DNA of 64,000 bases from Aquimonas voraii (GTDB lineage: Bacteria; Pseudomonadota; Gammaproteobacteria; Xanthomonadales; Xanthomonadaceae), in NCBI RefSeq assembly GCF_900101825.1, contig NZ_FNAG01000014.1:39233-103232 (forward strand), given 5' to 3'. Shown in pieces: positions 8,925 through 20,762 of this stretch. The notes below the pieces were generated by a model, which worked only from the letters and a program-made list of their open reading frames with translations, was not told the origin of the DNA and made no database searches. The position numbers and the translations under genes were made by a program. Within the stretch, counting starts at the first letter, position 1; each line of letters begins with the position of its first letter.

Positions 8925-11420
8925 ATGCGCCTGTTCCGTCGCCTGTTGCGCTGGGCCCTCGTGGCTGGGCTTCTCTCTGCTGCCATCGGCCTCGGCGCCC
9001 TGGGTGTGGCCTGGTGGCTGATCGCCCCGACCCTGCCGGATGTGCAGGTACTGCGCGAAGTGCGCATGCAGGTGCCGCTGTCGGTGTACTCGGCGGACGG
9101 CAAGCTGATGGCCGTGTTCGGCGAGGCCCGGCGCAAGCCGGTGGCGGTCGCTGACATCCCCGACCGGGTCAAGCAGGCGGTGATCGCGATCGAGGACGCC
9201 CGCTTCTACGAGCATCCGGGGATCGACTGGCGCGGCATCTCGCGCGCGGTCTGGCTGCTGGCCACCAGTGACATGGAGCGCGTGCCGGGTGGCAGCACCA
9301 TCACCCAGCAGGTCGCCAAGATGTTCTTCCTGAGCCCGGAGTACAGCTACACCCGCAAGCTCACCGAGATTTTTCTCGCCTTGAAGATGGAACGCGAGCT
9401 GAGCAAGGACGAGATCCTGGAGCTCTACTTGAACAAGAGCTTCTTCGGCAACCGCGCCTACGGCATCGCCGCGGCTTCGGAGTTCTATTACGGCAAATCG
9501 CTGGCAGACCTGGCCCTGCACGAGGCGGCCATGCTTGCCGGCATCCCGAAGTTCCCGTCCAGCGGCAACCCGCTGGCCAACCCCGAACGCGCCCGGGTGC
9601 GCCGCGACTACATCCTGCAGCGCATGCACGAGGTTGGCTTCATCAGCGAGGCCGAGCTGCTGGAGGCACAGGCGATGCCCGACACCGCCCGCCCCAACGA
9701 GCCGGCGATCGAGCTGGAAGCGCCCTATGTCGCCGAGATCGCGCGCGTGGACGCGATCGCGCGCTTTGGCGAGGACGCGATGTCCGATGGCCATCGCGTG
9801 TTCACCACCCTGCACAGCGCCGGACAAGCAGCCGCCAGCCGCGGACTGCGCCAGGCGCTGCTGGACTACGACCGCCGCCACGGCTGGCGCGGGGTCGAGT
9901 CGCGGGTCGAGCTGCCGGCGAACGCCACGCCGCAGCAGCTGCAGCGGCTGCTGAAGGACTTCCCGACCATTTCCGGGCTGGTGGCGGGTCTGGTGCTTGA
10001 GAGTTCGACCGAGCGTGCCCAGTTGCTTCTGCGCGACGGCCAGCTGGTGGAGCTGGCCCTGGTCCAGGTCGAATGGGCGCGCCCCTTCATCGACGAGGAC
10101 CGTCGTGGTCCTGCCCCGCGCACGGTGGATGCCGTACTGGCACCCGGCGATGTGGTGCGGTTGGAGCTCGACGCCGAGGGCGTCTATCAGCTCTCGCAGT
10201 TGCCCAGGGCACAGGCCGCGCTGGCCGCGGTCGACGCCGAGACGGGCGCGGTGCGCGCGCTGGCCGGCGGCTTCAGCTTCGCCCTCAACAAGTTCAACCG
10301 CGCCACCCAGGCGCAGCGCCAGCCCGGGTCGAGCTTCAAACCTTTCGTCTATGCCGCGGCCTTCGAGCGCGGCTACGGGCCCGGCTCGATCGTGCTGGAT
10401 GCACCTGTGGTGTTCCGCCAACACGACGGCACCACTTGGCGGCCACAGAACGACAACGCCACTTTTGCCGGCCCCATGCGCTTGCGCGAGGCCATGGTGA
10501 CTTCACGCAACCTGGTCTCGGTGCGCCTGCTGGATGCGATCGGCGCGAGCTTCGCGCGGCGCTACATCCAGGGCTTCGGCTTCAGCGCCGAAAGCCTGCC
10601 CGAGAACCTCTCGCTCGCGCTCGGCACCAGTTCGGTGCCGCCCTTGGCGATGGCGCGGGGCTACACCCTGTTCGAGAACGGCGGCTATCTGGTCGAGCCC
10701 TACTTCGTCGAGCGCATCGAGGATCGCAACGGCACGGTGGTATTCCAGGCCAATCCCGCGCGCGCCTGCCGCGAGTGCCCCGAGCGGCTGCGCGAGGAAC
10801 TCGCCAGCGGCAGCGACACCGGCTTTGACCTCGGCCCCGCGCAACCTGCGACTGCCACCGAACCGCCAGCGCCTGACACCGGGTCGGCCACGTCCGACCC
10901 GGTTGCGGCGGAAGCCGGCGAAATCGTGCTCGCTCCGCGGCGTATCGATCCGCGCACGGCCTACCTCGTCAACTCGCTGCTGCGCGATGTCGTCCGCCGC
11001 GGCACCGGCCGCAACGCTCTGGTGCTGAATCGCAGCGACATCGGCGGCAAGACCGGCAGCACCAATGACCACCGTGACGCCTGGTTCGTCGGCGTGGGCG
11101 GCGGTCAGGCCGTGGCCGCCTGGGTGGGCATGGATGACTTCGCTTCGCTGGGCCGCGGCGAGTTCGGCGCGCGCGCCGCGCTGCCGATCTGGATCGAGTA
11201 CATGCGCGGCGCGCTCGAAGGCGTGCCGGAATCGCAGCTGCCGCTGCCCTCCGGCATCGCCACGGTCACCATCGATCCGGTCACCGGCGCCCTGTTGCCG
11301 CCGGGCACGCCGGGCGCCCTGCCCGAGCTGATCCGGGTCGAGGACATCGCCCGACTGCAGCGCAGCGAGCCCACCGACCAGCGCACGCTGGACGCCCGCG
11401 AGAGCTTCGATATCTTCTGA
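8925..11420 (+). CDS. mrcA: Bifunctional penicillin-binding protein 1A (transglycosylase/transpeptidase)
   Basis: 831 residues. Polymerises and cross-links peptidoglycan in the periplasm. An N-terminal membrane anchor (about 8-34) is followed by the GT51 glycosyltransferase domain with A-I-E-D-A-R-F-Y-E-H (Glu90 likely catalytic), G-G-S-T-I-T-Q-Q and R-K-L-T-E-I-F-L-A. A PBP1A-type insert comes next, then the transpeptidase domain with S469-S-F-K472, S-R-N (near 527) and K709-T-G-S-T. A Pro/Ala/Thr-rich insertion lies around residues 640-660. It is divergent from the pil operon, as in related genomes where ponA sits next to pilM. The start follows standard length and signal. Confidence 0.95.
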   Translation: MRLFRRLLRWALVAGLLSAAIGLGALGVAWWLIAPTLPDVQVLREVRMQVPLSVYSADGKLMAVFGEARRKPVAVADIPDRVKQAVIAIEDARFYEHPGIDWRGISRAVWLLATSDMERVPGGSTITQQVAKMFFLSPEYSYTRKLTEIFLALKMERELSKDEILELYLNKSFFGNRAYGIAAASEFYYGKSLADLALHEAAMLAGIPKFPSSGNPLANPERARVRRDYILQRMHEVGFISEAELLEAQAMPDTARPNEPAIELEAPYVAEIARVDAIARFGEDAMSDGHRVFTTLHSAGQAAASRGLRQALLDYDRRHGWRGVESRVELPANATPQQLQRLLKDFPTISGLVAGLVLESSTERAQLLLRDGQLVELALVQVEWARPFIDEDRRGPAPRTVDAVLAPGDVVRLELDAEGVYQLSQLPRAQAALAAVDAETGAVRALAGGFSFALNKFNRATQAQRQPGSSFKPFVYAAAFERGYGPGSIVLDAPVVFRQHDGTTWRPQNDNATFAGPMRLREAMVTSRNLVSVRLLDAIGASFARRYIQGFGFSAESLPENLSLALGTSSVPPLAMARGYTLFENGGYLVEPYFVERIEDRNGTVVFQANPARACRECPERLREELASGSDTGFDLGPAQPATATEPPAPDTGSATSDPVAAEAGEIVLAPRRIDPRTAYLVNSLLRDVVRRGTGRNALVLNRSDIGGKTGSTNDHRDAWFVGVGGGQAVAAWVGMDDFASLGRGEFGARAALPIWIEYMRGALEGVPESQLPLPSGIATVTIDPVTGALLPPGTPGALPELIRVEDIARLQRSEPTDQRTLDARESFDIF

Positions 11421-11505
11421 GTCTGCGCACTTTGCCGATGCCCAGACGCCGTGGTCATGCGCGTCCGCTATGCTCGGGTCCCTGTGAGTACCCGTGGGGA
11501 ACGCC

Positions 11506-12132
11506 ATGCGACACGCCGCCCAGCACGCCCGCACCCGCACCCGCGAAACCCGCCAGCGCTTGGCCTCCGAAGCCGCCCGGCTGATCGCCGAAGGCGGCCT
11601 CCGCGACTTCCACCTTGCCAAGCTGCGCGCGGCCGCCAAGCTGGGCGTGCTCGACGAGAACGCACTGCCACGCAATGCCGAGATCGAAGAGGCGCTGCGC
11701 GTGTACCAGCGCCTGTTCCGTGCCGAGGCGCAGCCTCAGGTCCTGCGCCAGCTGCGTGAAGCAGCGCTGGAGGCGCTGCGTTTCTTCGAGCGTTTCGACC
11801 CCCGCCTCGTCGGCGCCGTGCTCGATGGTTCGGCCGACCAGCATTCGCCGGTCTGCCTGCATCTGTTCAGCGACGAGCCCGAGAGCGTCGGCCATTTCCT
11901 CGAGGAGCGGGGGATCCCGGTCGAACAGCAGAATCGCCGGCTGCGGCTCGATCGCGAGCGCAGCGCCCTCTTCCCGGTCTACGTCTTCAGCGCCGACGGC
12001 ACGCCCTTCGACCTCACCGTGCTGCCACGCGATGCCCTCCGCCAGGCGCCGCTGGACCGCATCGACGACCGGCCCATGAGACGGGCCTCGCTGGCGGCAC
12101 TGCGCGAGCTGCTGGCGCATCCGGAAGCCTGA
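11506..12132 (+). CDS. Conserved protein of unknown function
   Basis: 208 residues, soluble, no signal or membrane helix. The N-terminal third is helical and basic (R-T-R-T-R-E-T-R-Q-R-L-A), with a pattern like helix-rich nucleic-acid or adaptor proteins. The C-terminal half has beta-strand character, with E-S-V-G-H-F-L-E-E-R-G-I-P-V-E-Q-Q and F-P-V-Y-V-F-S-A-D-G-T-P-F-D-L-T-V-L. It reminds me of proteins loosely labelled nucleotidyltransferase-like in Lysobacterales, but no active-site motif can be shown. The frame opens at a GTG (11494), which is part of the GGGGA ribosome binding site; the ATG at 11506 is the likely start. It ends 36 nt before a strong shared terminator with gltA. Confidence 0.7.
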   Translation: MRHAAQHARTRTRETRQRLASEAARLIAEGGLRDFHLAKLRAAAKLGVLDENALPRNAEIEEALRVYQRLFRAEAQPQVLRQLREAALEALRFFERFDPRLVGAVLDGSADQHSPVCLHLFSDEPESVGHFLEERGIPVEQQNRRLRLDRERSALFPVYVFSADGTPFDLTVLPRDALRQAPLDRIDDRPMRRASLAALRELLAHPEA

Positions 12133-12168
12133 TCCGGCGGAGGCGGCACGGGGATCCATGCAATCACA

Positions 12169-12204
12169 AACGCGAACGCCCACCGTGGGGTGGGCGTTCG
12201 CGTT
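12169..12204. terminator. Bidirectional terminator between the unknown gene and gltA
   Basis: A perfect 16-bp inverted repeat (AACGCGAACGCCCACC, loop GTGG) lies between two convergent genes. It has AAs on one side and TTs on the other, so it can act on both strands. Confidence 0.85.
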
Positions 12205-12220
12205 GCCTTGCAGCGAGCAA

Positions 12221-13516
<1,296 letters not shown>

Positions 13517-13837
13517 GGCTTACTCCTTGGTGCGTACTTGGGGGGAGGGGGCGCCGCCAGCCGGCAGGCTGCGCACGCCGGGCGGAGGGCTGTTCACCCT
13601 CCCGAGGATTCCGGCAGTTCGTGAAGCAAGAGCTGCGCCGGAACCACCGTCGGGCCCGCGCTGGGGCCCCGGCTCGAGTGGAAGGACACAGCCGCCGGTC
13701 AACTTTGGGAGTATGCCACGCAGCGGTTCAGTGGTCCGTCCAACTTTGGTGAAGCCGGGGCTCGACGGCGCCGGAACGGCAACAGGCCCGGCAGCCGAGA
13801 GGCTGCCAGGCCTGAAGACGAAAACCCTGTGGGGGGA
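13517..13837. other. Non-coding region between gltA and rpmE2
   Basis: 321 bp that carry the gltA promoter region and the rpmE2 terminator. The nonamer CAACTTTGG occurs twice, about 40 bp apart (near 13699 and 13741). No small gene or RNA could be recognised. Confidence 0.5.
13784..13813 (-). terminator. Terminator after rpmE2
   Basis: A 13-bp stem (AGGCCTGGCAGCC read on the minus strand, one G-T pair) with a TCTC loop lies 24 nt past the rpmE2 stop and is followed by TGTTG. Confidence 0.7.
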
Positions 13838-14083
13838 TTACTTCTGCGCGTAGCGACGGCGGAATTTGTCGATGCGTCCGCCGGTGTCCACGATCTTCTG
13901 CTTGCCCGTGTAGAACGGGTGCGACTCAGCGGAGATTTCCACCTTGATCAGCGGATACTCTTGGCCGTCTTCCCACTTGATCGTCTCCTTGCTGGTCAGC
14001 GTGGAGCGGGTCAGGAAGGAGAAGTCGCAGGACACGTCCTGGAACACGACCGGCTGGTACTTCGGGTGGATGTCGGCTTTCAT
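13838..14083 (-). CDS. rpmE2: 50S ribosomal protein L31 type B
   Basis: 81 residues from the conserved start [14 protein letters not shown]. The ending [14 protein letters not shown] is typical of type B L31. The zinc-binding C-x-x-C pairs of the type A protein are absent, so this is the zinc-independent form. In-frame codons upstream to 14146 are not conserved and were left out. It sits alone between gltA and the divergent channel gene. Confidence 0.95.
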   Translation of the reverse strand: MKADIHPKYQPVVFQDVSCDFSFLTRSTLTSKETIKWEDGQEYPLIKVEISAESHPFYTGKQKIVDTGGRIDKFRRRYAQK

Positions 14084-14154
14084 GGATCGGCCCGGAATTC
14101 GGCGAGACAAGAGCGGCATGGTAACGTTCCCAGCTCGATCCTGCAAGCCTTGCC

Positions 14155-17100
14155 ATGACCATGCGCCGCGTCGCCCTGTCCATCCTCCTAATCACCGGGC
14201 TGGCGAGTATCTGCTCCGCAGCGCTTGCCGGCCGGACCGACACTGCGGACGCCGATGTGATGGCGCTGGACGCCCTGCGCGAGCGGATCAGCGCCGCTGC
14301 AGGGCTCGCCGATGCCCAGCGCACTGAACTCCTCGCGCAGCTGGACTCTGCCCACGGCGACCGTGCGAGCGCGGCGCAGGTCCTCACGGACACTGTCCGT
14401 ATCGAAGCAGAGGCGGCACGCGCGGAGGCCGAGGCGCGTGCCATCGAGCGCGAACTGGAGCGGAGCAGCACCGGCGTGGCCGAGGCAGAGCGGGCCCGCA
14501 TCCAGACGCTGGAGACACCGGAAGCGCTCGAGGAAGAGCTGCGCGCGCTGGAGGCCCGCATCGAGCCGCTGCGGCGCGAACAGCAGACTCTGGCGGCCAG
14601 TCTCGATGCCCTCGATGTCGGCAACGGCAGCTCGCTGGCCCGCCTGCGCGAGACCATCGGCACGCTCGAACAGCGGCTTGCCGGCGCCCAGGGCACGGAT
14701 CTCGAATCGCAGGCCACACGCACACGCCAGCTGGCCGAGCTGGAGCTGCGCCGGGCCGAACTCAAGCGCGCCGAGATCGATGAAGGCACCGCCGAGCTGA
14801 GGCGCCGAGTACTCGAACTGAAGTTGCGACGCCTGCGCCAGCAGCTGGGAGAAGCCGAGGCGCTGGCGAGCGTGGTGCAGGCGCGGTTGGGCGAGCGCTC
14901 CGAATCGGAATTGGCCGAGCTGCTGCGGCAGCTCGACTCCGAGGCCAACGCACTCGCCGAAGCAGCGGACCCGCTGCGTGACGCGGCCGCCACCAATCTG
15001 TCACTGGGCCGCGAGTTCAGCTCAGCCAATGCGCGCCTGACCGCGATGCGGATCGACGCCGCGCGCGTGCAGCATGAGCGTGAGCGGATCGAGCGCGCGC
15101 TGCGCGATGCCGCCTCGCGTCTCGCGCTTGGTGCGGACACCGAGGCGGTGGGTGCGGTGCTTCTGCGCGAGCGCCAGCGGCTGCCCCAGCCCGAGGGCCT
15201 GCAGCGCGAAGTCAGCTCGCTGCGCGAGGAGGCGGTGCAGATCAGGCTGCGGCTGTTCGATCTGGCGGACGCCGGCAGCGCACTGGAAATCCAGCGCAAC
15301 GACCTTCACCGCGCCCTGGAGGAAGCGGACGCGCGCGACCCCGCGATCCTGGCGCGTGTCGATGGCCTGTTGCAGACCCGCGATGAACTTCTGCGTCGCC
15401 TGGAAACCAGCCTGCGCCGCTTGCTGGAGCGCATCGAACAGGCCGAAGTGGCGCTGGACGCACAGCTCGCCGCGAGCCTGCAGCTCAAGGCCCTGCTCGA
15501 CCGCCAGCTGTTCTGGATTCCGAGCCACCGCAGCGTCGATTTCGAGTGGTTGCGCGCGCAGCCCGCGGGCTGGTTCGATCTTCTGGCGCCGGGGCGACTG
15601 GTCGAAAGCAGCGCGCGTGCGATCGATGCAGTCTTCGCGAGGCCGTGGAGCGTGCTTGCCGGCGGCCTGCTGGTGGTCGCGCTGTTCGTGCTGCAGCAGC
15701 GTGCACGGCAGGTATTGCCTGAACTTGCGCGTCCCACGCGCACGATTCGCGAAGACAGCTATCGCCACACCTGGCAGGCGCTGGGCTGGACTCTGCTCGC
15801 CGCGCTGCCCTGGGCGGCACTGGCCTGGTTGTGCGGCCGACTGCTGCAGCACGCGGGGGATCCCGGCCGCTATACGCATTCCATCGGCACAGCGCTCGCG
15901 GCGCTGGCTGGCAGCATCGCCCTGTTCACCTTCCTGCGCTGGCTGGTCATCGACAACGGCCTCGCGCATGCCCACTTCCGCTGGACGCGCGCCCGTCGCG
16001 ACGCGCTGGCGCGGATCGTGCCGCAGGCCGCGCTGGTGCTGCTGCCGGCGCAGTTCCTGAGCACGCTGGCGCTGGTCCGAGGACAGGATCTCGCCATCGA
16101 TACCGCCGGGCGCAGCCTGTTGATCGTGTTCGCCATCGCGTGTGGCCTGCTGTTCCACTGGTTGCTCGCGCCGGGTCGGCTGTGGAGCCCCCGCGGTGGC
16201 GTAGTCGAACCCGTGCGGCTGCGCCAGGCCCTGCGCATCGGCCTGCCGGCTTTGCTGGGCTTGACCGTGGGGCTGACGCTCGCGGGCTACGTGTTCACCG
16301 CCAGCGTGCTGGTGCTCTGCCTCTGGCAGACCGGTGGGGCGCTTCTGCTGGTCTCGCTGCTGCACGGTCTTCTCGGTCGCTGGTTCCTGCTGGGCGAGCG
16401 GCGCATCGCTCTGCACCGCGCCGAGGAGCGGCGCGCCGCGGCGCTGGCCGAGGGCGTCAGCGATGGCGAACTGCCCGCCGACATCGAAGCCGACCGCCTC
16501 GACATCCAGAGCATCTCGGCGCAGACCAAGCGCCTGCTGCGCGCGCTCAGCGCAACCGCGCTGGTGCTGCTGCTGTTCTGGGTCTGGGCCGACATCCTGC
16601 CGGCGCTGCAGCGCCTCGACGAGATCGCTCTGTGGAGCTTCAGCGACAAGACCGCCGACGGCAGCGCCATCGTCGGCCAAGTCAGCCTGCGCGCCGCGCT
16701 GTTGGGCGCGGCCGTGCTGATGCTCACCGTGATTGCGGCGCGCAACCTGCCCGGCCTGCTTGAGATCGGTCTGCTCACGCGGGTGCAGATCGATGCCCCG
16801 ACGCGCTATGCGATCACCAGCGTCGCCCGCTACGCCATCGTCATCCTCGGCGTGATCATCGGCCTCGGCTTCCTCGGCATGCGCTGGTCGCAACTGCAAT
16901 GGATGGCTGCGGCGCTGACGGTCGGCCTCGGCTTCGGCCTGCAGGAGATCTTCGCCAACTTCGTGTCGGGCCTGATCCTGCTGTTCGAACGTCCCTTCCG
17001 GGTCGGCGACGTGATCACCATCGGCGAGTTCACTGGTCGAGTCACCCGCATCCGCACCCGCGCCACCACCATCCTCGACTTCGACAACAGGGAAGTGGTG

Positions 17101-17505
17101 ATCCCGAACAAGGCCTTCATCACCGACCGCCTGACCAACTGGACCCTGACCGATTCGATGACGCGGGTGACGATCCGGGTTGGCGTCGCCTACGGCAGCG
17201 ACGTCGCGCAGGTGCACAGACTGCTGCTCCAGGCCGCGGCGGAGTGCCCGCACATCGCCAGTGAACCGTCCCCCCGCACCTGGCTGCTGGCCTTCGGCCC
17301 GAGCTCGCTCGACTTCGAGTTGCGCGTGTTCGTGCCGGCGATCGACCAGCGCCTGCTGGCGCAGAGCGACCTGCACGGACGCATCGCCACCCTGCTTGCC
17401 GAGCATGGCATCGAGATCGCGTTCCCGCAGATGGATCTCCACGTGCGCGACATGCCACGAGCGCCAGCGGCGGAGGATGAGGGCGAGGCCGCGCGCGCGC
17501 GCTGA
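14155..17505 (+). CDS. MscK/KefA-like mechanosensitive channel with long periplasmic coiled-coil domain
   Basis: 1116 residues. A signal peptide (1-26, ending A-L-A-G) is followed by about 400 residues of Ala/Arg/Glu-rich coiled coil. A multi-helix membrane part then leads to the MscS pore and beta domain: [20 protein letters not shown], then [16 protein letters not shown] and V-V-I-P-N-K. This is the plan of the large MscK (KefA) or YjeP (MscM) channels that release solutes on osmotic down-shock. Size and domain order support the family; which member it replaces functionally is not decidable. It is divergent from rpmE2 with 71 bp between starts and ends 29 nt before the stop of the opposite nucleoside hydrolase gene. 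Confidence 0.88.
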   Translation: MTMRRVALSILLITGLASICSAALAGRTDTADADVMALDALRERISAAAGLADAQRTELLAQLDSAHGDRASAAQVLTDTVRIEAEAARAEAEARAIERELERSSTGVAEAERARIQTLETPEALEEELRALEARIEPLRREQQTLAASLDALDVGNGSSLARLRETIGTLEQRLAGAQGTDLESQATRTRQLAELELRRAELKRAEIDEGTAELRRRVLELKLRRLRQQLGEAEALASVVQARLGERSESELAELLRQLDSEANALAEAADPLRDAAATNLSLGREFSSANARLTAMRIDAARVQHERERIERALRDAASRLALGADTEAVGAVLLRERQRLPQPEGLQREVSSLREEAVQIRLRLFDLADAGSALEIQRNDLHRALEEADARDPAILARVDGLLQTRDELLRRLETSLRRLLERIEQAEVALDAQLAASLQLKALLDRQLFWIPSHRSVDFEWLRAQPAGWFDLLAPGRLVESSARAIDAVFARPWSVLAGGLLVVALFVLQQRARQVLPELARPTRTIREDSYRHTWQALGWTLLAALPWAALAWLCGRLLQHAGDPGRYTHSIGTALAALAGSIALFTFLRWLVIDNGLAHAHFRWTRARRDALARIVPQAALVLLPAQFLSTLALVRGQDLAIDTAGRSLLIVFAIACGLLFHWLLAPGRLWSPRGGVVEPVRLRQALRIGLPALLGLTVGLTLAGYVFTASVLVLCLWQTGGALLLVSLLHGLLGRWFLLGERRIALHRAEERRAAALAEGVSDGELPADIEADRLDIQSISAQTKRLLRALSATALVLLLFWVWADILPALQRLDEIALWSFSDKTADGSAIVGQVSLRAALLGAAVLMLTVIAARNLPGLLEIGLLTRVQIDAPTRYAITSVARYAIVILGVIIGLGFLGMRWSQLQWMAAALTVGLGFGLQEIFANFVSGLILLFERPFRVGDVITIGEFTGRVTRIRTRATTILDFDNREVVIPNKAFITDRLTNWTLTDSMTRVTIRVGVAYGSDVAQVHRLLLQAAAECPHIASEPSPRTWLLAFGPSSLDFELRVFVPAIDQRLLAQSDLHGRIATLLAEHGIEIAFPQMDLHVRDMPRAPAAEDEGEAARAR

Positions 17506-17534
17506 GGCACGCAGCGCGGTCCGCCCCGGGTCGC

Positions 17535-18470
17535 TCAGGCGAGGCCCAGGGCCGTGCGCAGCAAGGCGTGGAAACGCGGCAGGTCGATGCGGCCGACGAT
17601 CGCCGCATTCGGCCCGCGCGGATCGCGACCGTCCCAGTCGACGCGGGTGGCGCCGCGGTAGAGGCTCTGCGCCACTTCAACCTCGACCCGGCGCAGGCGC
17701 ACCTCGCTGCCGATCTCGGGCTCCAGCACCACCGCCATCGCCAGCGCGTCGGCGCTGTGGAAGGTGTCGTCGTGATGCTGGCGGATGAAGGCACGGGTTT
17801 GCGCCGAGATCGCGTCATAGAAGCGCGCAAGCTCGCCGCCTTCGGCCAGCCAGCGGCCGAACTGCTCATCCGGCATGGCGTGCGCCAGGGTTGCCTCCCA
17901 ATCCACCAACTCGAAGGCCGGCCAGGCGTCGAACACCACCTTGGCGGCTTCGGGATCGAAATAGATGTTGAACTCGGCGCTGGGCGTGATGTTGCCCAGG
18001 CCCGTCACCGCCGCGCCCATCACCACGAGGCGCGGAATCCGCTGCGGCAGCGAGGGATCCAGCCGCAAGGCCAGCGCGAGGTTGGTCAGCGGCCCCAGCG
18101 TGACCAGGGTGAGTTCGCCCGCGTGTTCCCGCGACAGCCGCAGGATCGCCTGCACGGCGTGCTCGCTCTCCGGCGCCCGAGTGGGGGCGGCGAGACCAGC
18201 ATCGCCGAAACCGTCGCTGCCGTGCACGTAGGCGGCATCGACTGGCGGCCATACCAGGGGCCGATCGGTACCGACAAAGACCGGCACCTCCAGCCCGCAG
18301 CGCTCGACCAGGCTCAGCGCATTGCGGGTGGTGTGCTGGATGCCGACATTGCCGGCGGTGACGGTGATGCCGACGACCTCGGCACGCGGATGGCGCATCG
18401 CCATCAGCAGGGCGAGGGCGTCATCCACGCCGGGGTCGGTGTCGATCAGGAGCTTCTGCGTCTTGGTCAC
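17535..18470 (-). CDS. Nucleoside hydrolase (inosine/uridine-preferring family)
   Basis: 311 residues from a GTG at 18470 (GAGAACACC precedes it), which removes a non-conserved 47-residue upstream extension. The calcium-binding motif D-T-D-P-G-V-D-D-A-L at the N-terminus is diagnostic of the IUNH family, which cleaves the N-glycosidic bond of nucleosides for salvage. Further family segments are V-T-V-T-A-G-N-V-G (T-x-x-G-N), E-F-N-I-Y-F-D-P-E-A-A and the C-terminal D-W-D-G-R-D-P-R-G-P-N. Substrate choice (pyrimidine, inosine) is not decidable. It is on the recG strand but separated from it by palindromic repeats. Confidence 0.9.
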   Translation of the reverse strand: MTKTQKLLIDTDPGVDDALALLMAMRHPRAEVVGITVTAGNVGIQHTTRNALSLVERCGLEVPVFVGTDRPLVWPPVDAAYVHGSDGFGDAGLAAPTRAPESEHAVQAILRLSREHAGELTLVTLGPLTNLALALRLDPSLPQRIPRLVVMGAAVTGLGNITPSAEFNIYFDPEAAKVVFDAWPAFELVDWEATLAHAMPDEQFGRWLAEGGELARFYDAISAQTRAFIRQHHDDTFHSADALAMAVVLEPEIGSEVRLRRVEVEVAQSLYRGATRVDWDGRDPRGPNAAIVGRIDLPRFHALLRTALGLA

Positions 18471-18576
18471 GGTGTTCTCGCTGTGTGCGGTTCTAAGTCG
18501 AGGGCGCCGGCGATGAGCCGGGCGGTGGATGCTTGGCTTGGCACGGGTCGTGGCCTCAACCGGGGTGAGTGTCCGG

Positions 18577-18635
18577 GCCATGGTGGGCCAAGGCCCGCTC
18601 CATGAGCTCACTTCCGGGTGGGCCGAGGCCCGCCC
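18577..18635. repeat. Two REP-like palindromes between the nucleoside hydrolase gene and recG
   Basis: GTGGGCC-AA-GGCCCGC (18583-18598) and GGGTGGGCC-GA-GGCCCGCCC (18616-18635) are adjacent near-perfect palindromes. The first is flanked by CATG-type bases. The same CATGGTGGGCC core occurs at 42456-42483 and 63645-63674. The second overlaps the end of recG and could also serve as its terminator. Confidence 0.6.
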
Positions 18636-20740
18636 TAGGCCCCCGCATAGCGGACGGCGGCGCCGATCCAGCGGGCGATGACGCGATCGGCGCGCTCTGG
18701 AGCCTCGGCGAGCAAAGCGTCAGCGAGTCGCTGCGCGGCGGGCAGCAGGTCCGCGTCGCGACCGAGGTCGGCAATGCGGAAACCGACCAGTCCGGTCTGT
18801 CGCGTCCCCAGCAGCTCGCCGGGCCCGCGCAGTTCGAGGTCCTTCTCGGCGATGACGAAGCCGTCATTGGTCTGACGCAGGGTGTCGAGGCGCTCGCGCG
18901 CCAGCCTCGACAACGGCGACTGGTAGAGCAGCACGCAGCTCGATTTGGCCGCACCGCGGCCGACCCGCCCGCGCAGCTGGTGCAGCTGGGCCAGGCCGAG
19001 GCGCTCGGCGTTCTCGATCACCATCAGGCTGGCATTCGGCACGTCGACGCCGACCTCGATCACCGTGGTCGCCACCAGCAGCTGGGTGTCGCCGGCCTTG
19101 AAGCCCTGCATCACCGCCTGCTTCTCGGCTGGCTTCATGCGACCGTGCACCAGCGCGACGCGCACCTCGGGCAGCTGCGCCAGCAGCTGCTCGTAGGTCG
19201 TCTGCGCGGCCTGCGCCTGCACCTCGTCGCTGTCCTCGATCAGGGTGCAGACCCAATAGACCTGGCGTCCCTCCGCGCAGGCGGCGCGGATGCGCTCGAC
19301 CAGTTCGGGCCGGCGCTCCACGCCCAAGGCCACGGTCTGCACCGGCGTGCGTCCGGGCGGCAGGGCATCAATGACCGAGACGTCGAGATCGGCATAGGCG
19401 GTCATCGCCAGCGTGCGCGGGATGGGCGTGGCGGTCATGACCAACTGATGCGGAATCCGGCTGCCGACCAGGCCCTTGTCGCGCAGGGCGAGGCGCTGGT
19501 GCACGCCGAAGCGGTGCTGCTCGTCGATGATGGCGAGACCAAGGCCGGCGAAGGCCACGCCCTCCTGCATCAGCGCGTGCGTGCCAACGACCACTCCAGC
19601 GCCCTTCGCGATGCGTGCGAGCGCGGCCGCGCGCGCGCGGCCTTTGACCTTGCCGGCCAGCCAGACGACTTCGACGCCCAGCGGTTCCAGCCAGCTGCGG
19701 AAATTGTTGAAATGCTGCTCGGCCAACAGCTCGGTCGGCGCCATCAGCGCGACCTGGGCACCCGCCTCGACCGCGTGCAGACCCGCCATCGCCGCAACCA
19801 CGGTCTTGCCTGAGCCGACGTCGCCCTGCACCAGACGCAGCATGGGCTCGCTCGCACCAAGATCCTGCAGCACTTCGCCGAGCACGCGCTCCTGCGCGGC
19901 GGTGAGTGCGAAGGGCAGGTTGGCGCGCAGCGCCTTTGCGAGGCGACCGCTCGCGCGCAGCGGCGGTGCACCCTGCTGGCGCAGGTCGACGCGCTGGCGG
20001 CGCAGGCTCAGGTGATGTGCCAAGAGCTCCTCCAGCGCCAGCCGGCGCCGCGCAGGATGCCGACCGTCGCTGAGTGCGGCGAGATCGGTGCCGACCGTGG
20101 GCGCGTGCACGAAGCGCAGGGCGCGGCCCAGGTCCGGCAGCTTGAGCTCGGCGCGCAGGCCCGCCGGCAGCAGCTCGAACTCCTCCGACGGCGGCAGCTT
20201 CTCGATGGCCGCCTGCACCAGCTGGGCCAAACGCGCGGGCCCGATGCCCTCCACCGCCGGATAGACCGGATCCAGCCGCGCCGACACCTCGCCACGCTCG
20301 GACTCGGCGATGCGCCGGTAGCTGGGATGCACCATCTCCATCGACAGGCCAGCTTGGCGCGCTTCGCCATAGCAGCGCACCCAGGCGCCGTGCGTGAACT
20401 GCGCGACCTGGCCCGCATGGAAGTGGAAGAAGCGCAGCACCAGGGTGTCGCCGCTGTCGTCACTGATCGCGATCTTCAGCTGCGGACGGAAGCGGAAGCC
20501 CTTCTCGACCGCTTCGACACGGCCCTCGACCATCGCCTTCTCGCCGTGGGCGAGGCTGGCGATCGGCGCCACGCGGGTGCGGTCCTCGTAGCTGCGCGGC
20601 AGCCAGAACCACAGGTCCTGCAGGCGCTCGATGCCCGCGGCCGCGAGCTTCTGCGCCACCTGCGGGCCCACGCCCGGCAGGCCGCGCACGCTGGCCTCGC
20701 CGGCGTGCGCGATGCCCGGCCGCGCGGCGAGGCTGTTCAT
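18635..20740 (-). CDS. recG: ATP-dependent DNA helicase RecG
   Basis: 701 residues. Branch-migrating helicase that remodels stalled forks and Holliday junctions. The N-terminal wedge/OB part starts with G-V-G-P-Q-V-A-Q-K-L. It is followed by the helicase core with Walker A V-Q-G-D-V-G-S-G-K-T, the M-A-P-T-E-L-L-A-E-Q-H segment, box D-E-Q-H-R-F-G and M-T-A-T-P-I-P-R-T-L. The C-terminal domain carries L-R-G-R-V-G-R-G and L-E-L-R-G-P-G-E-L-L-G-T-R-Q-T-G, both hallmark RecG segments. It lies 22 nt after ridA in the spoT-ridA-recG run. Confidence 0.97.
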   Translation of the reverse strand: MNSLAARPGIAHAGEASVRGLPGVGPQVAQKLAAAGIERLQDLWFWLPRSYEDRTRVAPIASLAHGEKAMVEGRVEAVEKGFRFRPQLKIAISDDSGDTLVLRFFHFHAGQVAQFTHGAWVRCYGEARQAGLSMEMVHPSYRRIAESERGEVSARLDPVYPAVEGIGPARLAQLVQAAIEKLPPSEEFELLPAGLRAELKLPDLGRALRFVHAPTVGTDLAALSDGRHPARRRLALEELLAHHLSLRRQRVDLRQQGAPPLRASGRLAKALRANLPFALTAAQERVLGEVLQDLGASEPMLRLVQGDVGSGKTVVAAMAGLHAVEAGAQVALMAPTELLAEQHFNNFRSWLEPLGVEVVWLAGKVKGRARAAALARIAKGAGVVVGTHALMQEGVAFAGLGLAIIDEQHRFGVHQRLALRDKGLVGSRIPHQLVMTATPIPRTLAMTAYADLDVSVIDALPPGRTPVQTVALGVERRPELVERIRAACAEGRQVYWVCTLIEDSDEVQAQAAQTTYEQLLAQLPEVRVALVHGRMKPAEKQAVMQGFKAGDTQLLVATTVIEVGVDVPNASLMVIENAERLGLAQLHQLRGRVGRGAAKSSCVLLYQSPLSRLARERLDTLRQTNDGFVIAEKDLELRGPGELLGTRQTGLVGFRIADLGRDADLLPAAQRLADALLAEAPERADRVIARWIGAAVRYAGA

Positions 20741-20762
20741 GGCTTGAACGGGAAGCCCGATC

